This document shows, one piece after another, positions 44,161-52,965 of a DNA stretch of 64,000 nt. Below the pieces are notes generated by a model. The model made no database searches, was not told where the DNA came from, and worked only from the letters and a program-made list of their open reading frames with translations. Position numbers and translations under genes: made by a program. This stretch comes from Deltaproteobacteria bacterium (GTDB lineage: Bacteria > Myxococcota_C > UBA6777), in assembly GCA_006226375.1 (NCBI GenBank), contig SBHC01000056.1, positions 24,205-88,204 on the forward strand. The letters are read 5' to 3'. Within the stretch, counting starts at the first letter, position 1. The number at the start of each line of letters is the position of its first letter.

Positions 44161-45825
44161 TTGAGTCGATTCCCTGTCAATCCGCTGGGTCAAATGTGGC
44201 AAGATATGGGTCGCTTGCGGGTCATCGCCACTGTTCTGATTAAGCATGGATTTGGGGAGTTTATCTCCCGCCTAAACATCCAAGACAACTTCATCACCCG
44301 AATGCTGATGCGTCGGCCGAAGAAGGAGATCCAAGACCAAAGCATCGCCAAGCGGATCTCGTTGGTGATGCAAGAGCTGGGGCCTACCTTTATCAAGCTT
44401 GGCCAAATCCTCAGCACTCGACCGGACCTCATCCCTGAAGAATACATTCTTGAGTTCAAGCAACTTCAAAGTGCAGCAGCGCCGCTAGATTTCTCAGAGA
44501 TCACCAAGCAAATCGAGTCCTCGTTGGGCAAGCCAACGCATGAAATGTTTGGCTGGATCGATCAAGAACCTCTGGCTTCTGCCAGCATCGCCCAAGTCCA
44601 CATTGCCCGACTTCATGACGGCACGGAAGTCGTCGTAAAGGTCCAGCGCCCAGGCATCCAAGAGGTCCTGAGCAGTGACCTCTCCATCCTCATCTTTTTG
44701 GCCAAGCGCGTGGCACAATTGTTCCCACAAACGGAGTTGTTTGACCCTGTTGGCATCGCCGAAGAGTTCGACAAAGCTCTCTCCAAAGAGTTGGACTTCA
44801 CCGTAGAGCTGCGCAACCTCACCCGGTTTAAGAAGAACTTCAAGAACAACACAGACGTTCACATCCCCACGGTGTATCGAGAGCTTTCGTGTACGACCAT
44901 TCTGGTGATGGAGCGCATCCGCGGCCTGAAGATCACGGAGATCAACACCGGTCAGAAGGCGCTAGTTCGGCGACTTCTCAAAATCGTGTTTGAGATGATT
45001 TACATCCACGGGTTCTTCCACGGTGACCTCCACCCCGGCAACATCTTGGTGGAACCCAACGGTCGCATCGGGCTGATCGACTTTGGCCTTGTGGGTCGCC
45101 TCACGCCTCGGATGAAAGAACACATCACGGATCTGTTGTTTGGTCTGATTCGGTCGGATTACGACGCTGTCGCTGAGGTGCTGTACGATATTGGGGTTAA
45201 GAAAACGACCGTCAACTACGACTTGTTCTACGCCGACGTTGCCGCACTGGTCGACGAACACATTAACGAAGCAACCATGGCCGACATTGAGTTCGGCCGC
45301 CTGTTTCAGGAGATCCTCGACGGTGCGATGCGTCACAACATCGCCGTAACGCCTGACTATACCATGATGTTTAAGGCATTGATCACAGCCGAAGGTGTGG
45401 GCAAGCAGCTCGACCCAGAGATGGACCTGCTCCAAGAGCTGGAGCCCTACATCCTCGAACTCGTCAAGCAACGGTACAGCCCCACGGCGTTGTTCAAGCG
45501 CGGCGTGTATCATGTGAACAACATCTATCGGTTGTTTAAGCAGTTTCCCATCACGGCGCGTCAGGTGTTAATGGCTGTGGAGAATGGGCGAATTCAGTTT
45601 GGCCTGGATCAACAGCAGCTGGACGAGTTCATCCATGAGTTCAGGATGGACAACCACCGAAAGGCCTCTGTCGGACTCTCCGCCACCTTTCTGATCTGTG
45701 GAACCCTTGCCCTTGATTACGGCCCTCCCCAATTCTTCGGGCTTCCCACCCTCACATTTTTTTCCTACTTGATTGGCTTGGGCCTGGCGGCGTTGGTTGT
45801 GTTAAATATGCTTCGTAACCGCTAA
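44161..45825 (+). CDS. ABC1/UbiB/AarF-family atypical kinase
   Basis: A 555-residue protein starting at TTG, fixed by AAAAAGGAG 6 nt upstream. The reading frame extends further back to 43960, but that part has no matching start signals. UbiB hallmarks: KLGQILSTRPDLIPEEYILE (the KxGQ motif), ASASIAQVHIARLHDG (Ala-rich loop and VKVQRPG lysine), ERIRG, FHGDLHPGNILV and IDFGLVGRL. Two membrane helices close the protein (FLICGTLALDYG and FSYLIGLGLAALVVL), as in UbiB. The family supports ubiquinone biosynthesis or lipid trafficking, probably by ATPase rather than protein-kinase activity. No ubi genes are nearby. Confidence 0.92.
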   Translation: MSRFPVNPLGQMWQDMGRLRVIATVLIKHGFGEFISRLNIQDNFITRMLMRRPKKEIQDQSIAKRISLVMQELGPTFIKLGQILSTRPDLIPEEYILEFKQLQSAAAPLDFSEITKQIESSLGKPTHEMFGWIDQEPLASASIAQVHIARLHDGTEVVVKVQRPGIQEVLSSDLSILIFLAKRVAQLFPQTELFDPVGIAEEFDKALSKELDFTVELRNLTRFKKNFKNNTDVHIPTVYRELSCTTILVMERIRGLKITEINTGQKALVRRLLKIVFEMIYIHGFFHGDLHPGNILVEPNGRIGLIDFGLVGRLTPRMKEHITDLLFGLIRSDYDAVAEVLYDIGVKKTTVNYDLFYADVAALVDEHINEATMADIEFGRLFQEILDGAMRHNIAVTPDYTMMFKALITAEGVGKQLDPEMDLLQELEPYILELVKQRYSPTALFKRGVYHVNNIYRLFKQFPITARQVLMAVENGRIQFGLDQQQLDEFIHEFRMDNHRKASVGLSATFLICGTLALDYGPPQFFGLPTLTFFSYLIGLGLAALVVLNMLRNR

Positions 45826-45954
45826 TTTTTGAATATAGAGCCTTAAAAGAACGTCAGAGAGATGCCCGCAAAGAATTGGATGTCTCCTGAAAACAAACGT
45901 AGGGTTGCGTAAAACCCCCAATCCCCTTCCCTCCATACAAGGAGCAACTGGCCG

Positions 45955-46950
45955 ATGAAACGAAGATTAAGATGCCCGCTCATGCTGTTGGGTCTTGGCT
46001 TGCTTGTGTCTCTCCCGACACAAGAAGTCCAAGCACAAACCCGCGGTATCACGCTGACGATGAACGCCAGCCCTACCCATCTGTTCTTGTTGGCTCAATT
46101 CCCACGCAGCCGATTCCGACGAATTGCGAACCGCAACTGGAGAGCCGTGGTTCGCCTTTGGGTCCGCATTCCTTCCGGTTGGAAGCGAATCGGATACAAG
46201 AGCCTTCGTCGGCCGAAATACACCCGCGCCCTTGTCCTTCGACGACTGTGTCGCAGCTACCAGGGTCGGCTCAAAGTCGTGATGCAATTGGGCATTCGGA
46301 ACGGCCGAAGCTGGTGGGATCGTGAAACCCGACGCTGGCAAAACACGTTCATCAGCCACCGCCAGTCCCACACCTTCGTTCGCTGTGGAACCCCTCCAGG
46401 ACCATGGCCTCCAGGAAGTCGAGCGGACCAAGGAAATCCCTTGACGGATCCGAACGGGACAAACCCAAGCCAACCCGAGCCGGCCAATCCGGCCAATCCA
46501 GCCAATCCAGCGAACCCGGCAAACCCAACGGACCCGAACCAACCGGAAAACCAACCGCCGCCCGTGGTTCCCAACAGCAGCTTTTTGTCGTTCCAAACGT
46601 CCATGAAGGACGCCTCGTTTGACAAAGACCGGTATCGTTTGGTCCGTAACTGGGCCGGTCGCCTGAATCAATTGCGTGTGACTCCTCAACAAGTTCGGTT
46701 GCTTCTCAACACCTTCTCGTTTGACTCGACCCGAGCCAAAGCTGCCGTTGTGTTGTCGTCCCACGTTCAGCGACCGCTCTCGGTCAAGGATGTTATCTTG
46801 ATCGTAAAGGGCTTCTCCATGGACCGAAACCGACTTCGTGCAACCTATGCGTATTGCAACAATCTTTCCGATGGGATCAACATCCATGAACTGGCCAAGA
46901 TCTTCATGATGCGCAGCGATCGTCGTCGTGTGTTGAAACGCTGCCGATAA
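45955..46950 (+). CDS. Secreted DUF4476 protein with Pro/Ala/Asn-rich linker
   Basis: A 331-residue exported protein. Signal peptide MKRRLRCPLMLLGLGLLVSL (cleavage near VQAQ). A basic, Trp/Arg-rich beta-type N-terminal domain (about 30-140) is followed by a Pro/Ala/Asn linker (PANPANPANPANPAN, encoded by 9-bp repeats near 46490-46530), then a helical domain of about 100 residues. Its repeated F-S-F-D-x-x-R pattern (LLLNTFSFDSTRAKAAVVL, IVKGFSMDRNRLRATY) matches DUF4476, seen widely in Myxococcota and Bacteroidota surface proteins. AAGGAG lies upstream. Function unknown. Confidence 0.85.
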   Translation: MKRRLRCPLMLLGLGLLVSLPTQEVQAQTRGITLTMNASPTHLFLLAQFPRSRFRRIANRNWRAVVRLWVRIPSGWKRIGYKSLRRPKYTRALVLRRLCRSYQGRLKVVMQLGIRNGRSWWDRETRRWQNTFISHRQSHTFVRCGTPPGPWPPGSRADQGNPLTDPNGTNPSQPEPANPANPANPANPANPTDPNQPENQPPPVVPNSSFLSFQTSMKDASFDKDRYRLVRNWAGRLNQLRVTPQQVRLLLNTFSFDSTRAKAAVVLSSHVQRPLSVKDVILIVKGFSMDRNRLRATYAYCNNLSDGINIHELAKIFMMRSDRRRVLKRCR

Positions 46951-47122
46951 GCAACTTATCCTATGATCCTAGCCACCTTCCCCTTCCGGTCCGAGCCGTC
47001 CCCCCCAACGAAGACCAACAATACTGAAAACAAAGACTCTATTTGATTCTGATTAAAAAAGTGTTAGATTTGGCTGTCTTTCGTTTGCAGGCTTCCCCTC
47101 TAATAAGGAAGGTATCCTCACT

Positions 47123-49075
47123 TTGACGACCAAGTCTGCTTCACCCCAGCAAACTCTCCCCGGAGTGGGTGACACCCTGGGTCAACGATTTGTCCTCCTT
47201 CAGCGACTCGGCCGAGGACGGCATGGAACAAGCTTCCTAGCCCAACATCAACTGACCCAGCAACACTTTGTCCTCAAAGTATTTCATCCCTCCCTGAGTG
47301 AGGCCCCTCACTTTATCGAGTGGCTCACTGCGATAACAAGCCAAGATACAAAAGCAACACATCCTTCTATGGTGCGTCGGTACTTGCCGGATCGGTGCAC
47401 TAGAACGGGTTGGGTGTATCAACCTTCAGAACGAGCCACAGGGACCAACCTACAAGAGCAGTTGGATTCCCTTTCAAGCGGAGGGGGATGCTTAACAGAG
47501 GAAGAGGTGCTTCAAATCCTTCAGGGGCTAGCTGGAATCCTTGGTGATCTTCACAGGCAAGGGCTTCATCACAACAACATTAAACCCTCCAACCTGTTCC
47601 TTCGCAAAGAGAAGTCATCGCTTCAGTTGTCTCTCTCTGATTTGGGGTACTTTGCCCCTCCCCAAGGCTCCACACTCTCTGGCCCAAGCTCCCTCTTCGA
47701 TAAAGTGTTTCGCTCACCGCAACAACAATCCAATCCTACCCAAGGCACCATCTCCGATGACGTGTACGCCCTTGGGGTGACGCTCTATACTCTCCTCGCG
47801 GGCCATCCTCCAGAGCTTCGGACCAACACAACTCCCCCTCCATTGGGCAAGATTCGTCCCGAAATAGAGAAGGTTCTCTTTCAAGCGTTTCATTACAGGG
47901 AAGATGTTCGGACCAGCTCCATACACAGTCTACTTCATGGGTTCCGAGCGGCGCTGGATAACTCGCAAGCTCCAGCCCATGCCCTCCAAGAATACGAAAC
48001 GGACGAGATCCCTTTTGCGTCCGAAGACGTCCTCCAAGCTTCGAGCCCAAAGGAGTTTTTGCATACAGCGGAGGAGCCCACCTTTGCTCCTTCAGGCTCA
48101 GAAGACTCGCCCTCAGCGTACGAACCCTCCATTCTTCACAGCCCCAATCTTCGAAGCTCGGATGCAGCAGGACGGGCATTTGAATCCACCCCCTGCCAGG
48201 GGATGCTTGTCATGGAACACCCCGTCAGATCGGTGTCATTGCACCCCTCTGGCTCTCGACTAGCTATCAACTGCGCTCCGCAAGCAGTCTTGGTTTGGGA
48301 GACAGCAAGTTGGGAGCAACTCTGTCAGATAGAACTGCCAGTCCCCAACATCCGCCGATTGGGCTGGCACCCCAACGACCCAAACCTTTTGATCTTGTGT
48401 ACAAACCCTCAACACTTGCTGTTTTGGGACATTGCCACACAACAAGAAGTCATCAACTTCCAACACAGCAGCACTGTGTTGGATTGGGTGGTCGATACCG
48501 AAGCTCAGACTCTGTACGTAGTCACAGCCGACCGTATGTTTCACCGATGGGATCTACGAAGCTACAACCTTCAACAATCCTGGCCTGTTTCCGATGGGAT
48601 CGTTCACACTCTGGCATTAAACCAAGCCAGCGAGTACCTGATCGCGAGCGTTGGTCTGGGCAAAGTACAATTCACAGGGCTGCACGCAGGAAAGAGTCAC
48701 ACCACCAAGCGCGTGGATGGCGACTATGTTGACGGACTTTGTGCCCACCCTTCCCAACCCATGTTGTTTACAGGTCACGGGAATGGGTCCGTTCAATCTT
48801 GGAATTTGAACAACATGTCGCTCAACAAGATGATGTACGGCCACTCGGATCGCATTTTGTCGATTCATGTCGCAGCCCATGCCGATGTGCTAGCAACATT
48901 GGCAGCCGACCAAAGCATTCGCGTTTGGTCGGCCAGTCATGGACTTCATCTTGAGACCATTCTGTTGTCCAGCCAGGCGGAGACTTTCGGCCTCGCGCCT
49001 CATGGAGAGTGGTTGCTCGCTCCTCAGCGACAATCCATTCACATCTGGTCACTTCAGGATTTGGGTGTAAAATAG
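47123..49075 (+). CDS. Protein kinase-like (probable pseudokinase) with WD40 repeats
   Basis: A 650-residue protein from a TTG start with AAGGAAGG upstream. The first 275 residues are a Hanks-type kinase fold: glycine loop RLGRGRHGTSF, VAIK-type Lys52 (HFVLKVF), HRD-equivalent HNNIKPSNL and DLG. In the catalytic loop the Asp of HRD is Asn152, and the Arg is Asn151. The DFG motif reads DLG with Asp173 present. Phosphotransfer is thus unlikely. After a Ser/Glu-rich linker (about 280-350), the rest holds about six or seven WD40-type blades (VRSVSLHPSGSRLAI, VLVWETASWEQL, LFWDIATQQ, SVQSWNLNN, IRVWSASHG), a likely propeller for protein contacts. A scaffold role is inferred. Confidence 0.85.
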   Translation: MTTKSASPQQTLPGVGDTLGQRFVLLQRLGRGRHGTSFLAQHQLTQQHFVLKVFHPSLSEAPHFIEWLTAITSQDTKATHPSMVRRYLPDRCTRTGWVYQPSERATGTNLQEQLDSLSSGGGCLTEEEVLQILQGLAGILGDLHRQGLHHNNIKPSNLFLRKEKSSLQLSLSDLGYFAPPQGSTLSGPSSLFDKVFRSPQQQSNPTQGTISDDVYALGVTLYTLLAGHPPELRTNTTPPPLGKIRPEIEKVLFQAFHYREDVRTSSIHSLLHGFRAALDNSQAPAHALQEYETDEIPFASEDVLQASSPKEFLHTAEEPTFAPSGSEDSPSAYEPSILHSPNLRSSDAAGRAFESTPCQGMLVMEHPVRSVSLHPSGSRLAINCAPQAVLVWETASWEQLCQIELPVPNIRRLGWHPNDPNLLILCTNPQHLLFWDIATQQEVINFQHSSTVLDWVVDTEAQTLYVVTADRMFHRWDLRSYNLQQSWPVSDGIVHTLALNQASEYLIASVGLGKVQFTGLHAGKSHTTKRVDGDYVDGLCAHPSQPMLFTGHGNGSVQSWNLNNMSLNKMMYGHSDRILSIHVAAHADVLATLAADQSIRVWSASHGLHLETILLSSQAETFGLAPHGEWLLAPQRQSIHIWSLQDLGVK

Positions 49076-49095
49076 ACGGGATAGGTTGCGGGGAG

Positions 49096-49464
49096 TTACA
49101 ACGTGAGGGGGCTGGGCTCTCGACCCAGTTTCTTGGAAATTATGTTGAACAAGTCTTGCTCGCGAGGGTCAATCACACCGTCCACAGCAGCCATCTTGCG
49201 GAGCAAAGCGAGGTCTTCTTCGACCGTGTTGTGCTGCAAAAGAATACGACAAGCCTCATCGAGAAGTTGGTCGCGATCATGCTCTCGCCAAAGCTGGGCA
49301 ATCCATTGAATTTTGTCATGGACACGCTCGAAGTCGCCAGGCCAAAAGGCGAAGGCTCGCTCGACAAAGAGTTCGGATTCGTTGGGGTCAAGATGTTCGT
49401 CGATACCTACCATAAAGTCGAGCAAGTACAACAATGCATCAGGGCGTTCTTTGAGAAGAGGCAT
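49096..49464 (-). CDS. TerB-like domain protein
   Basis: A 122-residue small helical protein. Two acidic repeats, GIDEHLDPNESELFVERAF and AVDGVIDPREQDLF, match the metal-binding (A/G)xDGxIDxxE pattern of TerB/tellurite-resistance and DUF533 domains. The frame is open back to 49494 (TTG), but the ATG at 49464 has GTGGAG spaced 7 nt and is preferred. The stop codon of the selenoprotein gene upstream (49510-49512) is in the same frame and only 45 bp away, so the two genes are probably cotranscribed. The function of TerB-like proteins is poorly known (membrane or metal stress). Confidence 0.75.
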   Translation of the reverse strand: MPLLKERPDALLYLLDFMVGIDEHLDPNESELFVERAFAFWPGDFERVHDKIQWIAQLWREHDRDQLLDEACRILLQHNTVEEDLALLRKMAAVDGVIDPREQDLFNIISKKLGREPSPLTL

Positions 49465-49509
49465 CCAGAAACTCCACGTTGTTCCATCTGGCAAACGATG
49501 CCGCGCTGG

Positions 49510-49731
49510 CTACCGGTTGTTGATGAGCCCTGTCACTTCACCAGGGTTGGGAAACCGTCCCACGTTGTGCTTGGAAAACACCAAAGCACCGTCGACCTTG
49601 ACGTCAAAAATACCCCGTGACCCTTCAATCAACTTGCTATCCACGCCAAATTGCTCCTTCAACTCAGCCGCCAAACTGGTAGCTTTGGGAAGGTAGTTTC
49701 ACATTACACAGTATTCAATTGAAACATTCAT
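49510..49731 (-). CDS. selW: SelW/Rdx-family selenoprotein with in-frame UGA (Sec)
   Basis: Translating the minus strand from ATG at 49731 gives MNVSIEYCVM, then UGA, then NYLPKATSLAAELKEQF and GVDSKLIEGSRGIFDVKV, DGALVFSKHNVGRFPNP, GEVTGLINNR and TAG at 49510-49512. Read with UGA as selenocysteine this is a complete 73-residue Rdx-family protein (SelW/SelT/SelH) with the CxxU redox motif CVMU (Cys8, Sec11). The normal family has Cys or Sec at this place, and all conserved blocks (IEYC, NYLP, IEGSRGIF, VDG, VFSK, GRFP) lie in frame on both sides of the UGA, so it is not an end. A SECIS-like hairpin lies just downstream of the UGA. Such proteins bind a partner thiol and are thought to act in thiol redox balance. 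Six-frame ORF calling breaks it at the UGA. Confidence 0.9.
49656..49693 (-). promoter_or_regulatory. Putative bacterial SECIS element of the SelW-like gene
   Basis: Beginning 6 nt after the UGA (minus strand), CCTT/AAGG, CAA/TTG, AGC/GCT and CCA/TGG can pair in order with small bulges to form one extended hairpin with a GTT apical loop. The first loop base is G at 49676, 23 nt from the UGA. Bacterial SECIS elements lie directly downstream of the UGA and carry a loop G in the first positions, about 16-37 nt away, which this matches. The fold was done by eye. Confidence 0.65.
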
Positions 49732-50016
49732 GGGATACCCCCATCACTTGCACAGAAGTTAGAAACCAAGCCGAATTCCGCGGCTGAAAAACGTGTCCGA
49801 ATGTAACCCTGTACCCTTCATGTGTCAAGCGAACCAAAGGGACAAAGAGATTGAAATAGAAGGAAATGAAGGTGCAAAGAGAAGTCTGCACTACCGTTGA
49901 CAAGCCCAGGCCCAATGTTATATCGTAACCATGTTTTGGGAAGGATGTGAATCTACGAGTTTAGCGGGTAGTCCACTGAAGGACCTAACCTCAGCAAACA
50001 GGGACGTTTTGGCTGC

Positions 50017-52905
50017 ATGAGTCACCCCAGCATACAGTTAAAGGTAATCAGCGGACCTGATAAGGGAAAAGAGAAGCGATTCCAGTCGTCGTGCATCCGC
50101 TTGGGACGCGATCCACGCAAGAACGACTTTGTGCTTACAGATCAGTACGTTTCCGCCCTTCACGGACGCCTCTCCTGGGAAAAGAGTCAACTACATTACG
50201 AAGATCTGCAAAGCCGTCACGGGACTTCCATTACAACCTCTGTGCAACAACACGGGCAATCCATTGAGAAGCGCGTAGAGCTCCATGATATGAGCACCCC
50301 TTCTCACTACGACATAGGAACCAACGCTCAGTTGTTGTTGGGTTCTTCGCTGATTTACCTCACCTTCCTGCCTCCCTCTGGAAACAACGACACCATTGAA
50401 GAACGGGAAGCCATCATGACGGCTCCCCACTCCAATGAGTCTCCTCAGCCGATCCAACCTATCCTGCCGATACCGTTCGATCACGCAAAGGTCGGGCACG
50501 CCCAAGGAATGACAGCCGGGTACAACGCTGCAGAGGGGCCAACCCCAACAGGCTCCTTCATTAGCCCCAGCCACTCCCCTGAAATCCATTCTTTGGACAA
50601 CATGGTGGGCACTGATCCACACTACTCGTCCTCTCGTCCCAACCTTCAAGATGAGAAGACACGGACCACTCCCGAAGCCGAAGTGGCGATGTATGGAGAG
50701 ATAGGACCGCTTACATCCTATCCCAGAAAGGTTGACACCCAAGACAAGCTCGACAATGCCGGGTATTTGTCTCCAAGCGACACAGCAGACGACAACGCCT
50801 ACGCTCACGGCAAAGGTGCCCCTGAGTTTACCTTCGAAGAGCTGGCCACGGTCTCCATGCAGGAGGGAGTAAAGTTTCGCGGGTACTCCACTCACCCAGA
50901 CACATCCTTCAAGCCCTCCTACCAACAATGGGAGCCACCTTACTACTTCAAGCAGCTCGACAAGCGCCTTAACATTCTGTTCAAGCTGTCCAGCCAGTTG
51001 AACCGACTGACCATGCTGAAAGATATGCTGGCTTTGGTCGTCAATTCAACCTTCGAAGCATTCCCTGGTGCAAAATTCTTTGCCTTGTACCGTACGAGCA
51101 AAGCGGGTCTGCGCGACGTGAACACACCGGTTCACCAGACCCTCGAAAAGTACATGACCAGGGTAAGAGGAAAGCTTGACGCCGAAAGCGAAGAGCTCAT
51201 CCTGAGCCAGTCCCTCCTCGAAAAAGTCGCGGAGAAGCGAGAGGCTGTCCTCTTCACACGTGACAACAACGCAAACCCCACTGTGTCCATCATTGAAGGC
51301 GAGATCTGGTCGTGCATGTGCGCACCCTTGATTGGCCAACGCTCCCTGCTCGGCGTGATGCTCGTGGATACTCGACAACAGGGCGCTCTCTTTACTCCCC
51401 AAGATCTTGACCTTTTCTCGGTCCTCGCATCCAACGCAGCCTTCGCGATCGAACGCACCCAGCTCACCGAAGAAATCGTCAATATGTTTGAGGGTTTTGT
51501 GGAGGCGTCGGTGTCGGCGATCGAAGCCCGAGACCCCACCACAGCGGGTCACTCCGACCGGGTTGCGACCTACTCGCTCTCCCTCGCGGAAGCCGTGAAC
51601 GACATCGAAGTGGGAAAACACCTCGACACCTACTTCACCAAAGACGAGATGGTTGAGCTTCGCTACGCGGCCCTCCTCCACGACTTTGGAAAGATTGGCG
51701 TCTCCGAAAACGTCTTGAACAAAGCCTGTCGCATCAACGACGAGCGGATGGGCCTTATCAAACAACGGTTTGATGCGCTCAAGAGCGACTACAAACTTCA
51801 TCTTACCGAGCAGTGGTTCCGAGAGTTACGCGACAACCGCAAGGCTCCCTCGGACGAAGGCTGGCTCAAAATCGAAGACGACTCCAAGTCCTTTGCTGAA
51901 GAGCTCTCTGAGATGGCGCTTTGGCTGGAAAAGATTCGGAAGGTGGAGCGGCTTTCTCCCGATGACGTCGCCAAGATCAAAAAACTCGCAAACCGCAAAG
52001 TTCCTCTCGGCGTGGACCGGATGGTACCCTTGCTGCAAGCTGATGAGATCACCAACCTTGGCATTGAGCGGGGCACTCTCAACTCCAAAGAGTGGGAAGA
52101 GATGCGCTCCCACGCAGCCCTCAGCGAATCCTACCTGGACTTCATCCCCTGGAGCTCAGAGTTGAGCCGTGTGCCCTGCATCGCAGGAGCCCACCACGAG
52201 AAATTGGATGGAAGCGGTTACCCCCAAGGCTTAACCGGGGACGTGTTGATTCCTCAAGTCCGAATTCTAACCATCGCTGACATTTTTGATGCATTGACAG
52301 CCTGGGACCGTCCTTATCGAAAGGCGATTCCCCACACCAAAGCCGTTTCCATTCTCACGGAAGAGGCCAGCGCAGGAAAACTCGACAAGGAGTTGGTGGA
52401 GATTTTTGCGCTCAAAGTTGTGCCCAAGCTGGACGAGTTCCCGACCCGCCCCGAATCGGGTGAAAAAGTACCCACGCCGCTTAGCGTCAGCTCTAGCGCA
52501 CCAGGAGTTCGACCGTTGCCCCTCGCTGGAAAGAAGACCGGGCATTACACCCTCTTCCAGCAAGAAAAGTTTCACCCCCAGGAGTCAGACGATGGGGATG
52601 ACAAAGGAGCAGGGAAGAGCCGGACAGACCTCTCTTCTTCCAACAGCAGCGGCTCTTCTGCAGGCATCTCCAGCGTGCTCGGCGGCAACAGCGACGAGAA
52701 AGAATCCACCCATCCTTCCGCGTCGCTCGCGAGTTTGTTGAGCAGCGAAGATTTCACTCCACCCGACGCAGTTCCTGGGCGTTTTGCCAAAGAAAGCATG
52801 CAGTCGCTCGACAGCATTCCTCAGGCCAAAGAGGAAGAGAACAAAACAGAAGAGAACCCCTCCCTCTCTCCCGAAGCGAACAGCAAAGACAAAGCCGAAA
52901 GCTGA
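50017..52905 (+). CDS. FHA-GAF-HD-GYP signalling protein (c-di-GMP phosphodiesterase type)
   Basis: A 962-residue protein. An FHA domain opens it (LGRDPRKNDFVL, SALHGRL, SRHGTS; about 1-110), expected to bind phosphothreonine. A long low-complexity linker (about 120-300) follows, then a GAF domain (about 315-485) and an HD-GYP domain. The metal site is kept: HDFGKIG with His555-Asp556, His726-His727 in HHEKLDGSGYP, and DIFDALTAWDRPYRKA. Between the HD and the HHE blocks there are about 110 more residues than in ordinary HD-GYP domains, mostly charged helices. The Ser/Glu-rich C-terminal tail (about 830-962) looks disordered. It starts an apparent operon with the SDR, mnmE and thioredoxin-like genes (gaps 60, 33, overlap). 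Confidence 0.92.
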   Translation: MSHPSIQLKVISGPDKGKEKRFQSSCIRLGRDPRKNDFVLTDQYVSALHGRLSWEKSQLHYEDLQSRHGTSITTSVQQHGQSIEKRVELHDMSTPSHYDIGTNAQLLLGSSLIYLTFLPPSGNNDTIEEREAIMTAPHSNESPQPIQPILPIPFDHAKVGHAQGMTAGYNAAEGPTPTGSFISPSHSPEIHSLDNMVGTDPHYSSSRPNLQDEKTRTTPEAEVAMYGEIGPLTSYPRKVDTQDKLDNAGYLSPSDTADDNAYAHGKGAPEFTFEELATVSMQEGVKFRGYSTHPDTSFKPSYQQWEPPYYFKQLDKRLNILFKLSSQLNRLTMLKDMLALVVNSTFEAFPGAKFFALYRTSKAGLRDVNTPVHQTLEKYMTRVRGKLDAESEELILSQSLLEKVAEKREAVLFTRDNNANPTVSIIEGEIWSCMCAPLIGQRSLLGVMLVDTRQQGALFTPQDLDLFSVLASNAAFAIERTQLTEEIVNMFEGFVEASVSAIEARDPTTAGHSDRVATYSLSLAEAVNDIEVGKHLDTYFTKDEMVELRYAALLHDFGKIGVSENVLNKACRINDERMGLIKQRFDALKSDYKLHLTEQWFRELRDNRKAPSDEGWLKIEDDSKSFAEELSEMALWLEKIRKVERLSPDDVAKIKKLANRKVPLGVDRMVPLLQADEITNLGIERGTLNSKEWEEMRSHAALSESYLDFIPWSSELSRVPCIAGAHHEKLDGSGYPQGLTGDVLIPQVRILTIADIFDALTAWDRPYRKAIPHTKAVSILTEEASAGKLDKELVEIFALKVVPKLDEFPTRPESGEKVPTPLSVSSSAPGVRPLPLAGKKTGHYTLFQQEKFHPQESDDGDDKGAGKSRTDLSSSNSSGSSAGISSVLGGNSDEKESTHPSASLASLLSSEDFTPPDAVPGRFAKESMQSLDSIPQAKEEENKTEENPSLSPEANSKDKAES

Positions 52906-52965
52906 ACACTCACGAGACAAACTCGATACCCAGTTCCCCCCTCGTCTCTTCATAAGGTAACCAAC

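Noticed and set aside
49009..49620. 203-residue plus-strand frame over the TerB and selenoprotein genes
   Set aside because: It covers the 3' part of the selenoprotein gene in antisense and has no match; the minus-strand reading with UGA as Sec explains the region much better.
49715..49915. 66-residue minus-strand frame with a hydrophobic stretch upstream of the selenoprotein gene
   Set aside because: It overlaps the selenoprotein start in another frame and has no convincing ribosome site or homology.
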